From positions 124,001 through 188,000 of the forward strand of contig DASXVS010000045.1 in the NCBI GenBank assembly GCA_036504095.1: a stretch of 64,000 nt of DNA. Reading direction: 5' to 3'. The DNA comes from Armatimonadota bacterium. Its GTDB lineage: Bacteria > Armatimonadota > DTGP01 > JAKQQT01. The notes under the pieces are model-generated. The model was given only the letters and a program-made list of their open reading frames with translations, did not search any database and had not been told where the DNA came from. A program made the translations under genes and the position numbers. The first letter of the stretch is position 1; each line of letters begins with the position of its first letter. Positions 25,938 to 34,265 of this stretch are shown piece after piece.

Positions 25938-26768
25938 ATGGCAAATCGCAAGCCACGGATGTGGGGATTCACACTGATTGAGCTCCTGGTGGTCATCGCC
26001 ATCATCGCCATCCTCGCCGCCATATTGTTTCCGGTTTTCGCCAAGGCCAGAGAGCGCGCCAACTCCGCCAGCTGCCTTTCGAATCTGAAGCAGATGGGCA
26101 CCGCGGAGCGGATGTACATCGATGACTACGACGGCGCACTAGTGCCGTACGGAATCAGCGAGGATGCGGCGCACGGCGGTTATACGACCACCTTTACCAA
26201 GCTGCTCGAAAAATACTCGAAGAACGTTACGATCTTCACCTGTCCGTCGGACCACCTCCAAAGGGACAAACTGACGGACCCCAACATCTATTGGCCCTAT
26301 ACGACAACTTACGGATGTAACTGGTATATATGCTCGGCCACGGGCTCGGCATGGTTCGGAAACAAGGCGTACTCCCGTAAGGAAACCCGGGTGAAGGAAC
26401 CTGCAAACACCGTGTGGTGCGCGGATACCGCTGCGATCAAGCACGATAACACCTCCTCAATGGAGGTGAGCCAGTGGAAGGAAGACCTCGTCATCGCCAG
26501 GACGCTGTCCATCTATTTCTTCTACCTTCCAGTGGACGCTGAGTCCGGGAAACGGGGTGATTACGGTTGGTATACGGAATCGCCCTGGCTCCGGCCCAGG
26601 CCGGCCATTGTGCGGCCCTTCCCACGGCATTTTGGCCGCGTTAACTGCGTGTTCTTCGACGGCCACGCCGCCGCGGTTCCGGGGGCGAAATTCGACCCCG
26701 ATCATTACCCGCAATACAGGTTCGGCCAGCAGGAGTGCATTTGGGATAACCCGACGACCCTGCCATAG
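25938..26768 (+). CDS. Type II secretion/type IV pilin-like protein (prepilin N-terminus, Armatimonadota type)
   Basis: A 276-residue pilin-like protein. A short basic leader precedes the prepilin peptidase site [10 protein letters not shown], and the hydrophobic helix runs into [15 protein letters not shown]. The globular part contains [10 protein letters not shown] and ends with the [16 protein letters not shown] motif, like DUF1559/H-x9-DG proteins. Such proteins are assembled by type II or IV machinery on the surface, with no proven role. The ATG at 25938 has only a weak GGA upstream; an in-frame TTG at 25926 is possible. A paralogue lies at 28529. Confidence 0.85.
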   Translation: MANRKPRMWGFTLIELLVVIAIIAILAAILFPVFAKARERANSASCLSNLKQMGTAERMYIDDYDGALVPYGISEDAAHGGYTTTFTKLLEKYSKNVTIFTCPSDHLQRDKLTDPNIYWPYTTTYGCNWYICSATGSAWFGNKAYSRKETRVKEPANTVWCADTAAIKHDNTSSMEVSQWKEDLVIARTLSIYFFYLPVDAESGKRGDYGWYTESPWLRPRPAIVRPFPRHFGRVNCVFFDGHAAAVPGAKFDPDHYPQYRFGQQECIWDNPTTLP

Positions 26769-26915
26769 GGCCGTTTCCCGGTCCGACGCGGGACGTCCGG
26801 CGGAAACCCATGCGCCAGCCAATGCCTCGGAGCCTCGCGCGGCTGAACGTCTTTTCAGAACAACGCGTCGATCGCGGACGAATCCACGAGCCGCCAAGAC
26901 CCAGGGGTACCCGGC

Positions 26916-28328
26916 ATGAACCAACAGACAGGTGATTTTGCGCTCTTTGACGCGGGTTGGGTCGAGGGACTTATCCGAACCGAGTTTCTCAACCGCAGCC
27001 AGCAGGGGTACGAACTGGACGGAATTGACGCCTCCCTTTCCGCTGCGTCCGGAAACGTCGATGCGCTTTGGACGGTCTATGAGGCGCTCCTGAAGACGGT
27101 GATTGCACCGGAATATCCCTACACGGAACCGAACGATCTGGCCGCCATCCGTTCCCTGCGCCCGCACGGTCCTCGCCGGCTTCCGGTCAACCACAGCAGC
27201 GTCCAAATGCGCGACCGCGTGCACGGCGCGCTTCTGGGCAGAGTCATCGGGGTCATATTGGGGCGTCCGGTCGAGGGTCTTGATATAGACTCCATCCGCC
27301 AGCGCCTGGAATCGACCGGAGACTATCCGTTGGCCGACTACTTCCGCCGGTTCTGGACACAGGGCGGGGTTCGCCAGGAAAACGGCTATGCTTCCTTCCG
27401 CAGCACGCGCGAAGGCCTCCGCATGCTCCCTGGGGCGGAGCCGGACGATGATCTGAATTACGTGATGATCAATCTTCGGCTTCTTGAGAAATACGGCGCC
27501 GGCTTCACCACTATGCATGCCGGCTACAACTGGCTGGAATCCTTCCCGGTAAACTGGGCGTGGGGCCCCGAGCGGACCGCGTATCTGAATCTCGCGCGTT
27601 ACACCGACCAGGGCGATCGGTGGCGCTCCATCGAGCCCGAAGCGCTCTGGCGGATCACACACCACCTGTATGAGTCAAGCGAACTCATCGGCGCGCAGAT
27701 ACGCGCGGATGTTTTCGGCTATGTTCTTCCCGGCAAGCCCGAACTCGCCGCGGAGTGGGCGTGGCGGGACGGAGCGCTTACGCACGTCAAGAACGGCATC
27801 TACGGCGAAATGCTGTTCGCGGCGGCGATCGCGGCGGCGTTCGTCGCGGAGACACCACGGAAGGCGATCGAGATCGGCCTCTCCGAGATTCCCGATAGCT
27901 GCCGTCTCGCGGAGGCGGTGCGAAACACCCTCACGTGGTGGGATGAATCGCACGACTGGCAGACCGTCTATTCACGTATCGCGCCCGCATACAACAAATA
28001 CCAGCCGGGCGGAACCATCAATAACGCGTGCATCATCGTAAATGCGCTGCTGAGCGGTGCCGGCGATTTTGAACAAACCATGGCGATAACGGTCATGCAG
28101 GGGCAGGATACCGACTGCACCGGCGGCACCGCCGGCTCCATCATCGGCGCGTGGCTGGGCGGAACGGGGATCCCCGCGAAATGGTCCGATCCATTGGCCG
28201 ATACGTTTGAGACCGCCATCCCTGGCGAAGGCCGCAACAGTATTCGGGCCACCGCCGAACGCATTCAGCGCTTGTCGCTCGGACTGGCAAGTGCAGGCCG
28301 GGAGGCTGCGTTCCGATGGGATATCTGA
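26916..28328 (+). CDS. ADP-ribosylglycohydrolase family protein (copy 1)
   Basis: A 470-residue protein of the ADP-ribosylglycohydrolase/dinitrogenase reductase-activating fold, whose known members remove ADP-ribose from proteins or related N-glycosidic substrates using two Mg ions. Visible metal motifs are PDDDLNY near residue 180 and GQDTDC near residue 394. The first motif, normally GxxxGDAxG, reads GRVIGVILG, without the aspartate. An extra 100-residue N-terminal region ends AIRSLRPHGPRRLPV, shared with the paralogue at 58439. A GGGG lies about 8 nt before the ATG. It is 147 bp after the pilin gene. Confidence 0.85.
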   Translation: MNQQTGDFALFDAGWVEGLIRTEFLNRSQQGYELDGIDASLSAASGNVDALWTVYEALLKTVIAPEYPYTEPNDLAAIRSLRPHGPRRLPVNHSSVQMRDRVHGALLGRVIGVILGRPVEGLDIDSIRQRLESTGDYPLADYFRRFWTQGGVRQENGYASFRSTREGLRMLPGAEPDDDLNYVMINLRLLEKYGAGFTTMHAGYNWLESFPVNWAWGPERTAYLNLARYTDQGDRWRSIEPEALWRITHHLYESSELIGAQIRADVFGYVLPGKPELAAEWAWRDGALTHVKNGIYGEMLFAAAIAAAFVAETPRKAIEIGLSEIPDSCRLAEAVRNTLTWWDESHDWQTVYSRIAPAYNKYQPGGTINNACIIVNALLSGAGDFEQTMAITVMQGQDTDCTGGTAGSIIGAWLGGTGIPAKWSDPLADTFETAIPGEGRNSIRATAERIQRLSLGLASAGREAAFRWDI

Positions 28329-28436
28329 ACGTGCCACCGGCCGTTCTTTCGGTTGCGGGCCTCAACGTGGTTGCGAAGACAAGGGCGATGCCCTCCCTGA
28401 ATTCGTCTACCGTGACACAGAATTTCACCTGAGGGG

Positions 28437-28465
28437 TTGACAATTGTTATAGTACACTATATCAT
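28437..28465 (+). promoter_or_regulatory. Sigma-70 promoter with internal palindromic operator (copy 2)
   Basis: TTGACA (28437-28442) and TATCAT (28460-28465) are 17 bp apart. TATAGTACACTATA at 28448-28461 is a perfect palindrome around a central AC. Position for position it matches the element at 22050. It drives the pilin-like gene at 28529 with a leader of about 57 nt. Confidence 0.75.
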
Positions 28466-28528
28466 CATGGCAGGGACGAGTCCCGGAACAGACGGGGACA
28501 CGAGTCAGGGCTCCACGCCAATGGTCGG

Positions 28529-29293
28529 ATGAAAGTGACAAATATGAATGACGCTCGCAGACGAGCCTTTACACTGATCGAGTTGCTGGTGGTGATCGCC
28601 ATCATCGCGATTCTTGCCGCCATCCTGTTCCCGGTCTTCGCTAAGGCCCGCGAACGGGCGAAGGCCATCAATTGCATTTCCAACCTGAAGCAGATGGGGA
28701 TCGCCTCGAAGATGTATGAAGGCGACTACGACGATTTTCTCGTTCCGTACGCTCTCGGCACAACGGCCACGCGCTTCACGAAGCTTCTCCAGCCATACAC
28801 GAAGAGCCTTGAAATCTTCACCTGTCCCAGCGACCTGCTTCGCCGGGACAAGCTGAACGATCCAAGCTACCCGCAATATCCCACAACCTATGGCCTCAAT
28901 TGGTATATCAGCAGCGGCGCCGGCGTGTTTGCAGGGGTGTTCTACGCAGGCCGCCCCACCAGTTTCGTCAAGGACCCTTCCGGCACCGTCTGGTCCTGTG
29001 ACTGCGCGGTGATTGACGGGTCAACAGCCGACAAGGCGCCGATCGACTGGAAGGAAGACAAGAAGATCGCGCCGACGTACAAAGCCGACATCTATTATTT
29101 CTACCTGCCGTGGGATACCTGGGGTTGGAGTGGCAAGGGTCTTCAATGGGTGCGGCCGTTCCCGCGACACCAGGGCCGTCTGAACGCGATGTTCTTCGAC
29201 ACGCACGCGCAGGCGCTTTCGGCAGACAAGATTCCCACCAAGGCCACCGACAACGGCGCCCCTGGCAATATGTTCGACAATTTCCCCGGGTAG
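28529..29293 (+). CDS. Pilin-like protein (prepilin N-terminus), paralogue of the one at 25938
   Basis: A 254-residue protein with the prepilin motif [10 protein letters not shown], a hydrophobic helix into [25 protein letters not shown] in the middle and [16 protein letters not shown] near the end. The final motif has T where the paralogue has G. It shares layout and many blocks (SNLKQMG, YFYLP, VRPFPRH) with the protein at 25938, so the two arose by duplication. ATG at 28529 or 28544 are both possible; no strong Shine-Dalgarno is visible. It has its own operator-bearing promoter and a strong terminator after it, so it is monocistronic. Confidence 0.85.
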   Translation: MKVTNMNDARRRAFTLIELLVVIAIIAILAAILFPVFAKARERAKAINCISNLKQMGIASKMYEGDYDDFLVPYALGTTATRFTKLLQPYTKSLEIFTCPSDLLRRDKLNDPSYPQYPTTYGLNWYISSGAGVFAGVFYAGRPTSFVKDPSGTVWSCDCAVIDGSTADKAPIDWKEDKKIAPTYKADIYYFYLPWDTWGWSGKGLQWVRPFPRHQGRLNAMFFDTHAQALSADKIPTKATDNGAPGNMFDNFPG

Positions 29294-29473
29294 CACGGCC
29301 GGCAACCGGCGGGCCGGCGCGGCGAACCAGGATTCGCGCGCGGACAATAAGTTCCGCCGCGACAAGATGTCCGGCGAGATCCCATCTGCTAGGCGGCGCG
29401 ATGGGATTTCGCCGGGCTGACCATTCTGGGGTGCACCCGTTGCTCCGCGCAACGGGCCACCAACAGCCCCTAA

Positions 29474-29516
29474 GGACAAAGACCACCGAAATCCAGCGTT
29501 TCGGTGGTCTTTGTCC
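29474..29516. terminator. Bidirectional terminator between convergent genes
   Basis: A perfect 18-bp stem (29474-29491 with 29499-29516) with a 7-nt loop lies between the pilin-like gene and the minus-strand SGNH gene. The T tail on the plus side is short (GTTT). The gap 29294-29542 holds nothing else I can identify. Confidence 0.85.
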
Positions 29517-29542
29517 GTTTGATGCGAACCGAAGTGGCGGAG

Positions 29543-30277
29543 CTATCGGACCGATGCGTGGGGGCTGCGCGGAGGCGCGATCGCCTGGGCGATCGCCTTC
29601 TCGGCGAGCGGCGCCATTACCGCATAACCCTCGGCGTTCGGGTGAACCCCGTCGCCCGACCATTCGGCCTTGAACCCGCCCTTGTCATCGACCAGGGAAG
29701 TGTAGTAGTCCAGGTACACCGCGCCGTGACGCGCCGCGTATGTCTTGAGCCACGTGTTCAGCGCGCGGATCTTGCCCACCGGTTCCAGTCCCTTCCGCCA
29801 GGGAAAATCATATGCCGGCGTAATCGAAGCCAGCACCACCGCGATCCCGTTGGCCTGGGCGATGTCAACCATCGACATCAGATTGTCCTCGATGGCCTCC
29901 GGGGTTGTGGGGCCTGTGTTGCCGGCGATATCGTTGATGCCGGCCAGGATGACCACCACCCGCGGCTTCAGAGCTACCACGTCGGGGCGGAAGCGGATCA
30001 GCATCTGCGGGGTTGTCTGGCCGGATATCCCGCGGTTCACGTATGGCTTGCCCGGGAAGAAGGTGGCAAGCGCCCAGCCATCCGTTATCGAGTCGCCCAT
30101 AAAGACGACGCGATTCTCGTGGGGCTTGGGCGCGGCCAATTTGGCGTTGTCTGCGGAATAGCGGGCGAGATTGGGCCAATCTTGCTGCGCCATCGCGGGA
30201 GCCTGCGCTATAGCCGAACAAACAGCGAACGAAAGAGCGGCGGCCGGGACCGCTCGCGAAAGGCCTTTGTTGAACAT
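29543..30277 (-). CDS. Secreted SGNH/GDSL hydrolase
   Basis: A 244-residue secreted esterase or lipase-type enzyme. A signal peptide runs to about residue 28 (ending PAMAQQD). The SGNH blocks are VVFMGDSITDGW (catalytic Ser), VNRGISGQTT (Gly), ILAGINDI (Asn) and DGVHPNAEGY (Asp and His). The branch resembles platelet-activating-factor acetylhydrolase-like and carbohydrate acetylesterases, so removal of acetyl groups from glycans is plausible. The ATG at 30277 follows AAGGAGTACATC, an excellent Shine-Dalgarno; the frame extends upstream without a signal peptide. Confidence 0.92.
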   Translation of the reverse strand: MFNKGLSRAVPAAALSFAVCSAIAQAPAMAQQDWPNLARYSADNAKLAAPKPHENRVVFMGDSITDGWALATFFPGKPYVNRGISGQTTPQMLIRFRPDVVALKPRVVVILAGINDIAGNTGPTTPEAIEDNLMSMVDIAQANGIAVVLASITPAYDFPWRKGLEPVGKIRALNTWLKTYAARHGAVYLDYYTSLVDDKGGFKAEWSGDGVHPNAEGYAVMAPLAEKAIAQAIAPPRSPHASVR

Positions 30278-30580
30278 GATGTACTCCTTAGGGTTTTGCG
30301 GAAACGACGCCTCGAAGCTCTGAGGTCTGCCCGCTCTGATAGAACCAGTATACAACCCTGATGGGCGGGATAGACTGCCCGCGCGGCGGCAATGAGTCAG
30401 GCGCACCGTGTCGGATGCAGGCTCGGTCCCTGGACAGGGGGGCGGACGGCGGCCTCACTTGCCAGTCTGCGATAGGCCGGGGTAACATAACGGTCAGATG
30501 CCGCGAGCGCCGTTCCGAACTGGGACGCGCCGGGACGACCTCCTCGCGACCCGCCTTGGCTCTGCAACAAGGAGGTTCGT
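30278..30580. other. Divergent intergenic region
   Basis: These 303 bp separate the SGNH gene (minus) from the S74 protein gene (plus). TATACT-like and TATCAG-like hexamers occur around 30335-30355 on the minus strand, but I find no convincing -35. Apart from the two Shine-Dalgarno sequences at its ends I see nothing that can be called. Confidence 0.5.
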
Positions 30581-32218
30581 ATGTGCCGCATGATCAGGTA
30601 CGCTCTCTTTTTGATTTGGACCGGGTGTCTCGGCGCGCATGCCGTGGGAGCCGCAGATCCCTACACTTCAGTTCCCTTTCAGGCCGTTCTGAAGACCGCC
30701 GGCGGACAACCGGTGAACGGCCCAGTGTCCGTGACGTTCCGCATGTATTCAGTCCAGTCCGGGGGAACGCCGGTGTGGACTGAAACTCAGGCGCTGACGG
30801 CCGGCCAGGGCGTCGTCTCCACGATGCTGGGCGCCGTGACCCCCATTCACGACACATTCAGCGGCAGCCGGTACATCAGCGTGCAGGTGGGGTCCGACGC
30901 GGAAATGGCGCCGCGCACGATGCTGGCCGCCGTGCCGCTGGCGCTCACCCTGCCCGGTGTCTATCCCGATACCGGCACCGGCAATGTGTCACTCACCGGG
31001 AACCTTGGCCTGGGAACCAACGCGCCGGCTTTCAAACTCGACGCCCACGCGCCGCAGGCCGTGGCGAGGCTCACGAGCAACGCGAACGCGAATGGTTCGG
31101 TGATCGAGCTTCGTAACGACACCGCCTCCGCGGGTACGCTCGGGGCTATAAACTTCACCAGGTTCAACGCTGGCGGCCTGGAGTACCCCGGCCAGATTGC
31201 TTACTACAAACCGGACGCGCTGGCCTTTCGCGTGGGCGGAACCGAGCAGGCACGGCTGACAGCATCGGGGCGCTTAGGTATCGGGACCTCTCAGCCGGGG
31301 TTCCCGCTGACGTTCGGGAGCGCGCTGGGCGATAAAGTAGCCCTCTATACGGCGGCCGACGGAGTGAACAGCGTAGGGTTCGGCGTTCAAGCCAGCCTGC
31401 TGCAAATCCACTCCGACACCCCCACGTCGGATATCGCCTTCGGCTACGGCTCGAGCGCCGCCTTCACGGAAAACGTGCGATTCACCCACGATGGCAAGGT
31501 GGGGATCAGCACACAGGCTCCGGAACGGACACTGGACGTCCGGTATCAGGGCGACAGTGGGCGATCATCCCTGCGGGTCCAGAGCAACGGGTTGGGAGGT
31601 TCGGTCCTGGAACTGCAGACCTTGAATCCCACCTGGGGCACAATCTACGCGGACTTTCTCGGAGAGATCCGGTTTCTGGGAGGCAGCAATGTCGTCGGAC
31701 AGATCACGATGAATCCTCTTTCGGTGATGTCCATCAGCACGCTGGGGTCCCCGCGCATAACTATCGCGGCATCAGGACGCGTCGGCATCGGCAACGTGAA
31801 TCCGACGGAGATGCTGGATGTGGCCGGGAATGTGAAAGCCCTGAATGTCACAGTCCCGTCCGATTCGCGCCTGAAGAAGGACATCCGCCCGCTTACCGCC
31901 GCGCTGGAGAAGGTGGAATCGTGGAACGGAGTCACGTACAACTGGAGTCCCGAGACCTTCCCGGGCCATCACCCGCCCACGGGGCGGCAGGTGGGGCTCA
32001 TCGCCCAGGAGGTTGAAAGAAGCTTGCCCGAGGTCGTGCGAACCGATGCAGAGGGCTACAAGTCGCTCTCGTACCAGAACCTGGTGCCGGTGCTGGTGGA
32101 GGCCATCAAGGAACAGCAGAAGCAGATCGGGAACAAAGACGCGCGGATAAGGGAACTGGAGAACCGCATGACGCGACTGGAGCGCGCTCTGCTCAAACGA
32201 ACGCGGTCGGGCCGCTGA
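30581..32218 (+). CDS. Surface protein with C-terminal peptidase S74 intramolecular chaperone domain
   Basis: A 545-residue protein with a signal peptide (to about residue 23), an N-terminal beta domain (PYTSVPFQAVLKTAGGQP, like collar or stalk domains), repetitive stalk-like segments with recurring LGIGT, VGIST and VGIGN turns, and a C-terminal S74 domain. The S74 start is visible as SDSRLKKDIRPL near residue 427, with GLIAQEVERSLPEVV and a final coiled coil. In phage tail spikes and some surface fibres, this domain drives trimer folding and cuts itself off. AAGGAGG lies 5 nt before the ATG. No phage genes are nearby. Confidence 0.88.
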   Translation: MCRMIRYALFLIWTGCLGAHAVGAADPYTSVPFQAVLKTAGGQPVNGPVSVTFRMYSVQSGGTPVWTETQALTAGQGVVSTMLGAVTPIHDTFSGSRYISVQVGSDAEMAPRTMLAAVPLALTLPGVYPDTGTGNVSLTGNLGLGTNAPAFKLDAHAPQAVARLTSNANANGSVIELRNDTASAGTLGAINFTRFNAGGLEYPGQIAYYKPDALAFRVGGTEQARLTASGRLGIGTSQPGFPLTFGSALGDKVALYTAADGVNSVGFGVQASLLQIHSDTPTSDIAFGYGSSAAFTENVRFTHDGKVGISTQAPERTLDVRYQGDSGRSSLRVQSNGLGGSVLELQTLNPTWGTIYADFLGEIRFLGGSNVVGQITMNPLSVMSISTLGSPRITIAASGRVGIGNVNPTEMLDVAGNVKALNVTVPSDSRLKKDIRPLTAALEKVESWNGVTYNWSPETFPGHHPPTGRQVGLIAQEVERSLPEVVRTDAEGYKSLSYQNLVPVLVEAIKEQQKQIGNKDARIRELENRMTRLERALLKRTRSGR

Positions 32219-32272
32219 CCAGGTGTCGCCACGCGCAGGAAGGCCCTGGCCGAAATGGCCGGGGCCCGGGCT

Positions 32273-33682
32273 TTACCGGCCGAAGCTGACGTATCGGAAG
32301 CCGGCGGCCTCCATTTCGGATGGGTTGAACATGTTGCGCGCATCGACCAGAACCGGCGTGCGGACGGCTTCGCGCAGCCGGGCCGGATCGGCGGTGCGGA
32401 ACTGAGGCCAGTCGGTGACGAGCACCAGAGCGTCGCAATCCTGCGCCAGGTCGTAGATGTCCGAACACATCCGGATCTCGGGGATTTCGACGGTGGCCCT
32501 TTCCATGGCGACGGGATCATACGCCTTTACGCGCGCTCCGGCCTCGAGGAGCCGGTGGGCGAGGGTCAGGGCGGGGGCGTCGCGAAGGTCGTCTGTATTC
32601 GGTTTGAACGCCAGGCCCATCAGTCCGATCGTTTTCCCCTTGACCATCTTCAACTCGTGCTGTATCTTCTGGAAGCACTCTTCGCGAAGCTCCATGTTCA
32701 CATCCAGCGCGGCGCGGATGATCGCCGGGGTGTGCCCGTATTGCGCGGCGATGTGCCAGAGCGCGGAGATGTCCTTCTTGAAGCAGGAGCCACCCCAACC
32801 GAGCCCGGCTTCGAGGAAGCGGTGTCCAATGCGGCGATCGTATCCGATGCCACGGGCCACCTGTGTGATGTCCGCGCCGACGTGTTCGCAGATAGTGGCC
32901 ATTTCGTTGATGAAAGACACCTTCAGGGCCAGGAACGAATTTGCCGCGTACTTAATCATCTCCGCCGATGCGAGATCGGTGACGAGGAACGGAACCGGCA
33001 GACGGAGGTGCGGCGGCGGCATGAGGCCTGGAACGGCCACGCGACCCTCGATGAGCGGCGCGTACAGACTTTCCATCACCCGGATAGCCCGTTCGGAGCG
33101 TGTGCCGATCACGATGCGGTCCGGATAGAAGCTGTCCGCGATGGCCGACCCTTCCCGCAGGAACTCGGGGTTGCTCACCACGTCGAAATCCGCCACGAAA
33201 TCGCCCGCCGAATGGTTCTGTGTGAAGCCATCCTGGAGCACCATTGCCACCCAGTCGCCAGACCCCACCGGCACGGTGGATTTGTTGACGATGACGCGAT
33301 AGGATCCGTCGAGTGCGGCGCCGATCGCGAGCGCAACGGTCTCGACCTGGCACATGTCCGCCGAGCCGTTCGCGGACATCGGCGTCCCGACGCAGATGAA
33401 GATCACCTGCGCCCGGCTGACCGCTGCGGCGAGGTCGGTCGTGAAGGTGAGACGCCCCGATTCCGAGAGAGACGCGATGATATCGCTCAATCCCGGCTCG
33501 TAGATGGGTACGGCACCGGCTTTCAATGCCGCAATCTTCGATGCATCGTTATCAACGCAGATGACATGATGGCCGATTTGAGCCATTGCGGCCCCTGTAA
33601 CCAGCCCCACATATCCGGTGCCTACAATCGCGACGGACATCGGTCTGCCGCTGCGGTCTTCTGCTTCAGCCATAGTCTTCAT
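32273..33682 (-). CDS. ugd: UDP-glucose 6-dehydrogenase
   Basis: An NAD-dependent enzyme that oxidises UDP-glucose to UDP-glucuronate for polysaccharide synthesis. The Rossmann motif VAIVGTGYVGLVTGA is at the N-terminus, and the catalytic cysteine stands in GWGGSCFKKDI. STVPVGSGD and EFLREGSAIADS are further family blocks. The ATG at 33682 gives 469 residues; ATGs at 33673 and 33640 (MSVAIVGTG) are alternatives, the first with AGGA about 10 nt upstream. It converges on the S74 protein gene with a 54-bp gap. It could supply sugars for envelope glycans. Confidence 0.94.
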   Translation of the reverse strand: MKTMAEAEDRSGRPMSVAIVGTGYVGLVTGAAMAQIGHHVICVDNDASKIAALKAGAVPIYEPGLSDIIASLSESGRLTFTTDLAAAVSRAQVIFICVGTPMSANGSADMCQVETVALAIGAALDGSYRVIVNKSTVPVGSGDWVAMVLQDGFTQNHSAGDFVADFDVVSNPEFLREGSAIADSFYPDRIVIGTRSERAIRVMESLYAPLIEGRVAVPGLMPPPHLRLPVPFLVTDLASAEMIKYAANSFLALKVSFINEMATICEHVGADITQVARGIGYDRRIGHRFLEAGLGWGGSCFKKDISALWHIAAQYGHTPAIIRAALDVNMELREECFQKIQHELKMVKGKTIGLMGLAFKPNTDDLRDAPALTLAHRLLEAGARVKAYDPVAMERATVEIPEIRMCSDIYDLAQDCDALVLVTDWPQFRTADPARLREAVRTPVLVDARNMFNPSEMEAAGFRYVSFGR

Positions 33683-33892
33683 ATCCTGGGAGTTCGGGCC
33701 TGCATTGGCGGGCTTTCCGGGGGGACCCTCGTCTCCCCGGCGTAACCCGTCGAATCAGATCACCAACCGGTCGCCACGATTCGCAAGGGAAAGGGTGGCC
33801 TGCGGTCGACCGGGAATTGGCGTAAATCTCACGCTTGCGACCGCGCGAATCACGGGAACGGGCCGGGCGGAGTGAACGCCATAATCCAGAAA

Positions 33893-33914
33893 GGGCAGGC
33901 CGTACGGCCTGCCC
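33893..33914 (-). terminator. Terminator after tRNA-Gln
   Basis: A 9-bp GC-rich perfect stem (GGGCAGGCC and GGCCTGCCC) with a GTAC loop, followed on the minus strand by TTTCTGG. It lies 25 bp past the tRNA-Gln 3' end. The rest of 33683-33938 shows nothing identifiable. Confidence 0.75.
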
Positions 33915-33938
33915 ACGCACTTGGTGCTTGTTCTTTTC

Positions 33939-34014
33939 TGGCTGCCGACCTAGGATTCGAACCTAGGACCTACTGCTCCAGAGGCAGCCGCTCTACCAGC
34001 TGAGCTAGTCGGCA
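33939..34014 (-). tRNA. tRNA-Gln (anticodon CTG)
   Basis: A 76-nt gene with encoded CCA. Acceptor TGCCGAC pairs with GTCGGCA; the anticodon loop CTCTGGA gives CTG; the T arm has GGTTCGAATCC. The U1-A72 pair and G73 are identity elements for GlnRS in known systems, in line with the glnS gene at 37198. Confidence 0.97.
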
Positions 34015-34025
34015 ATACTGACATT

Positions 34026-34054
34026 ATTCTAACATGCCGGGCCCGAAGTGTCAA
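34026..34054 (-). promoter_or_regulatory. Sigma-70 promoter of tRNA-Gln
   Basis: On the minus strand TTGACA (34054-34049) and TAGAAT (34031-34026) are 17 bp apart, with the tRNA start 11 bp after the -10. Confidence 0.85.
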
Positions 34055-34265
34055 TTCACCGCTCACGGCACCGAAAGCGAATTCATCTCCGCCTCATATC
34101 CGCTTCCGCGCGGCGCGTAAAGAGGGTGGTCACTTCGGCGAAGGCCATGGCATATTACGCATTGGATACCGATTTCCACGGCGCCCGGGCATCATTCGGC
34201 GCCGATGACATATCACCGACCGCCGCGTCTGGGCCACTGGCGCGTTCATGAGAGGAGGTATGCGG

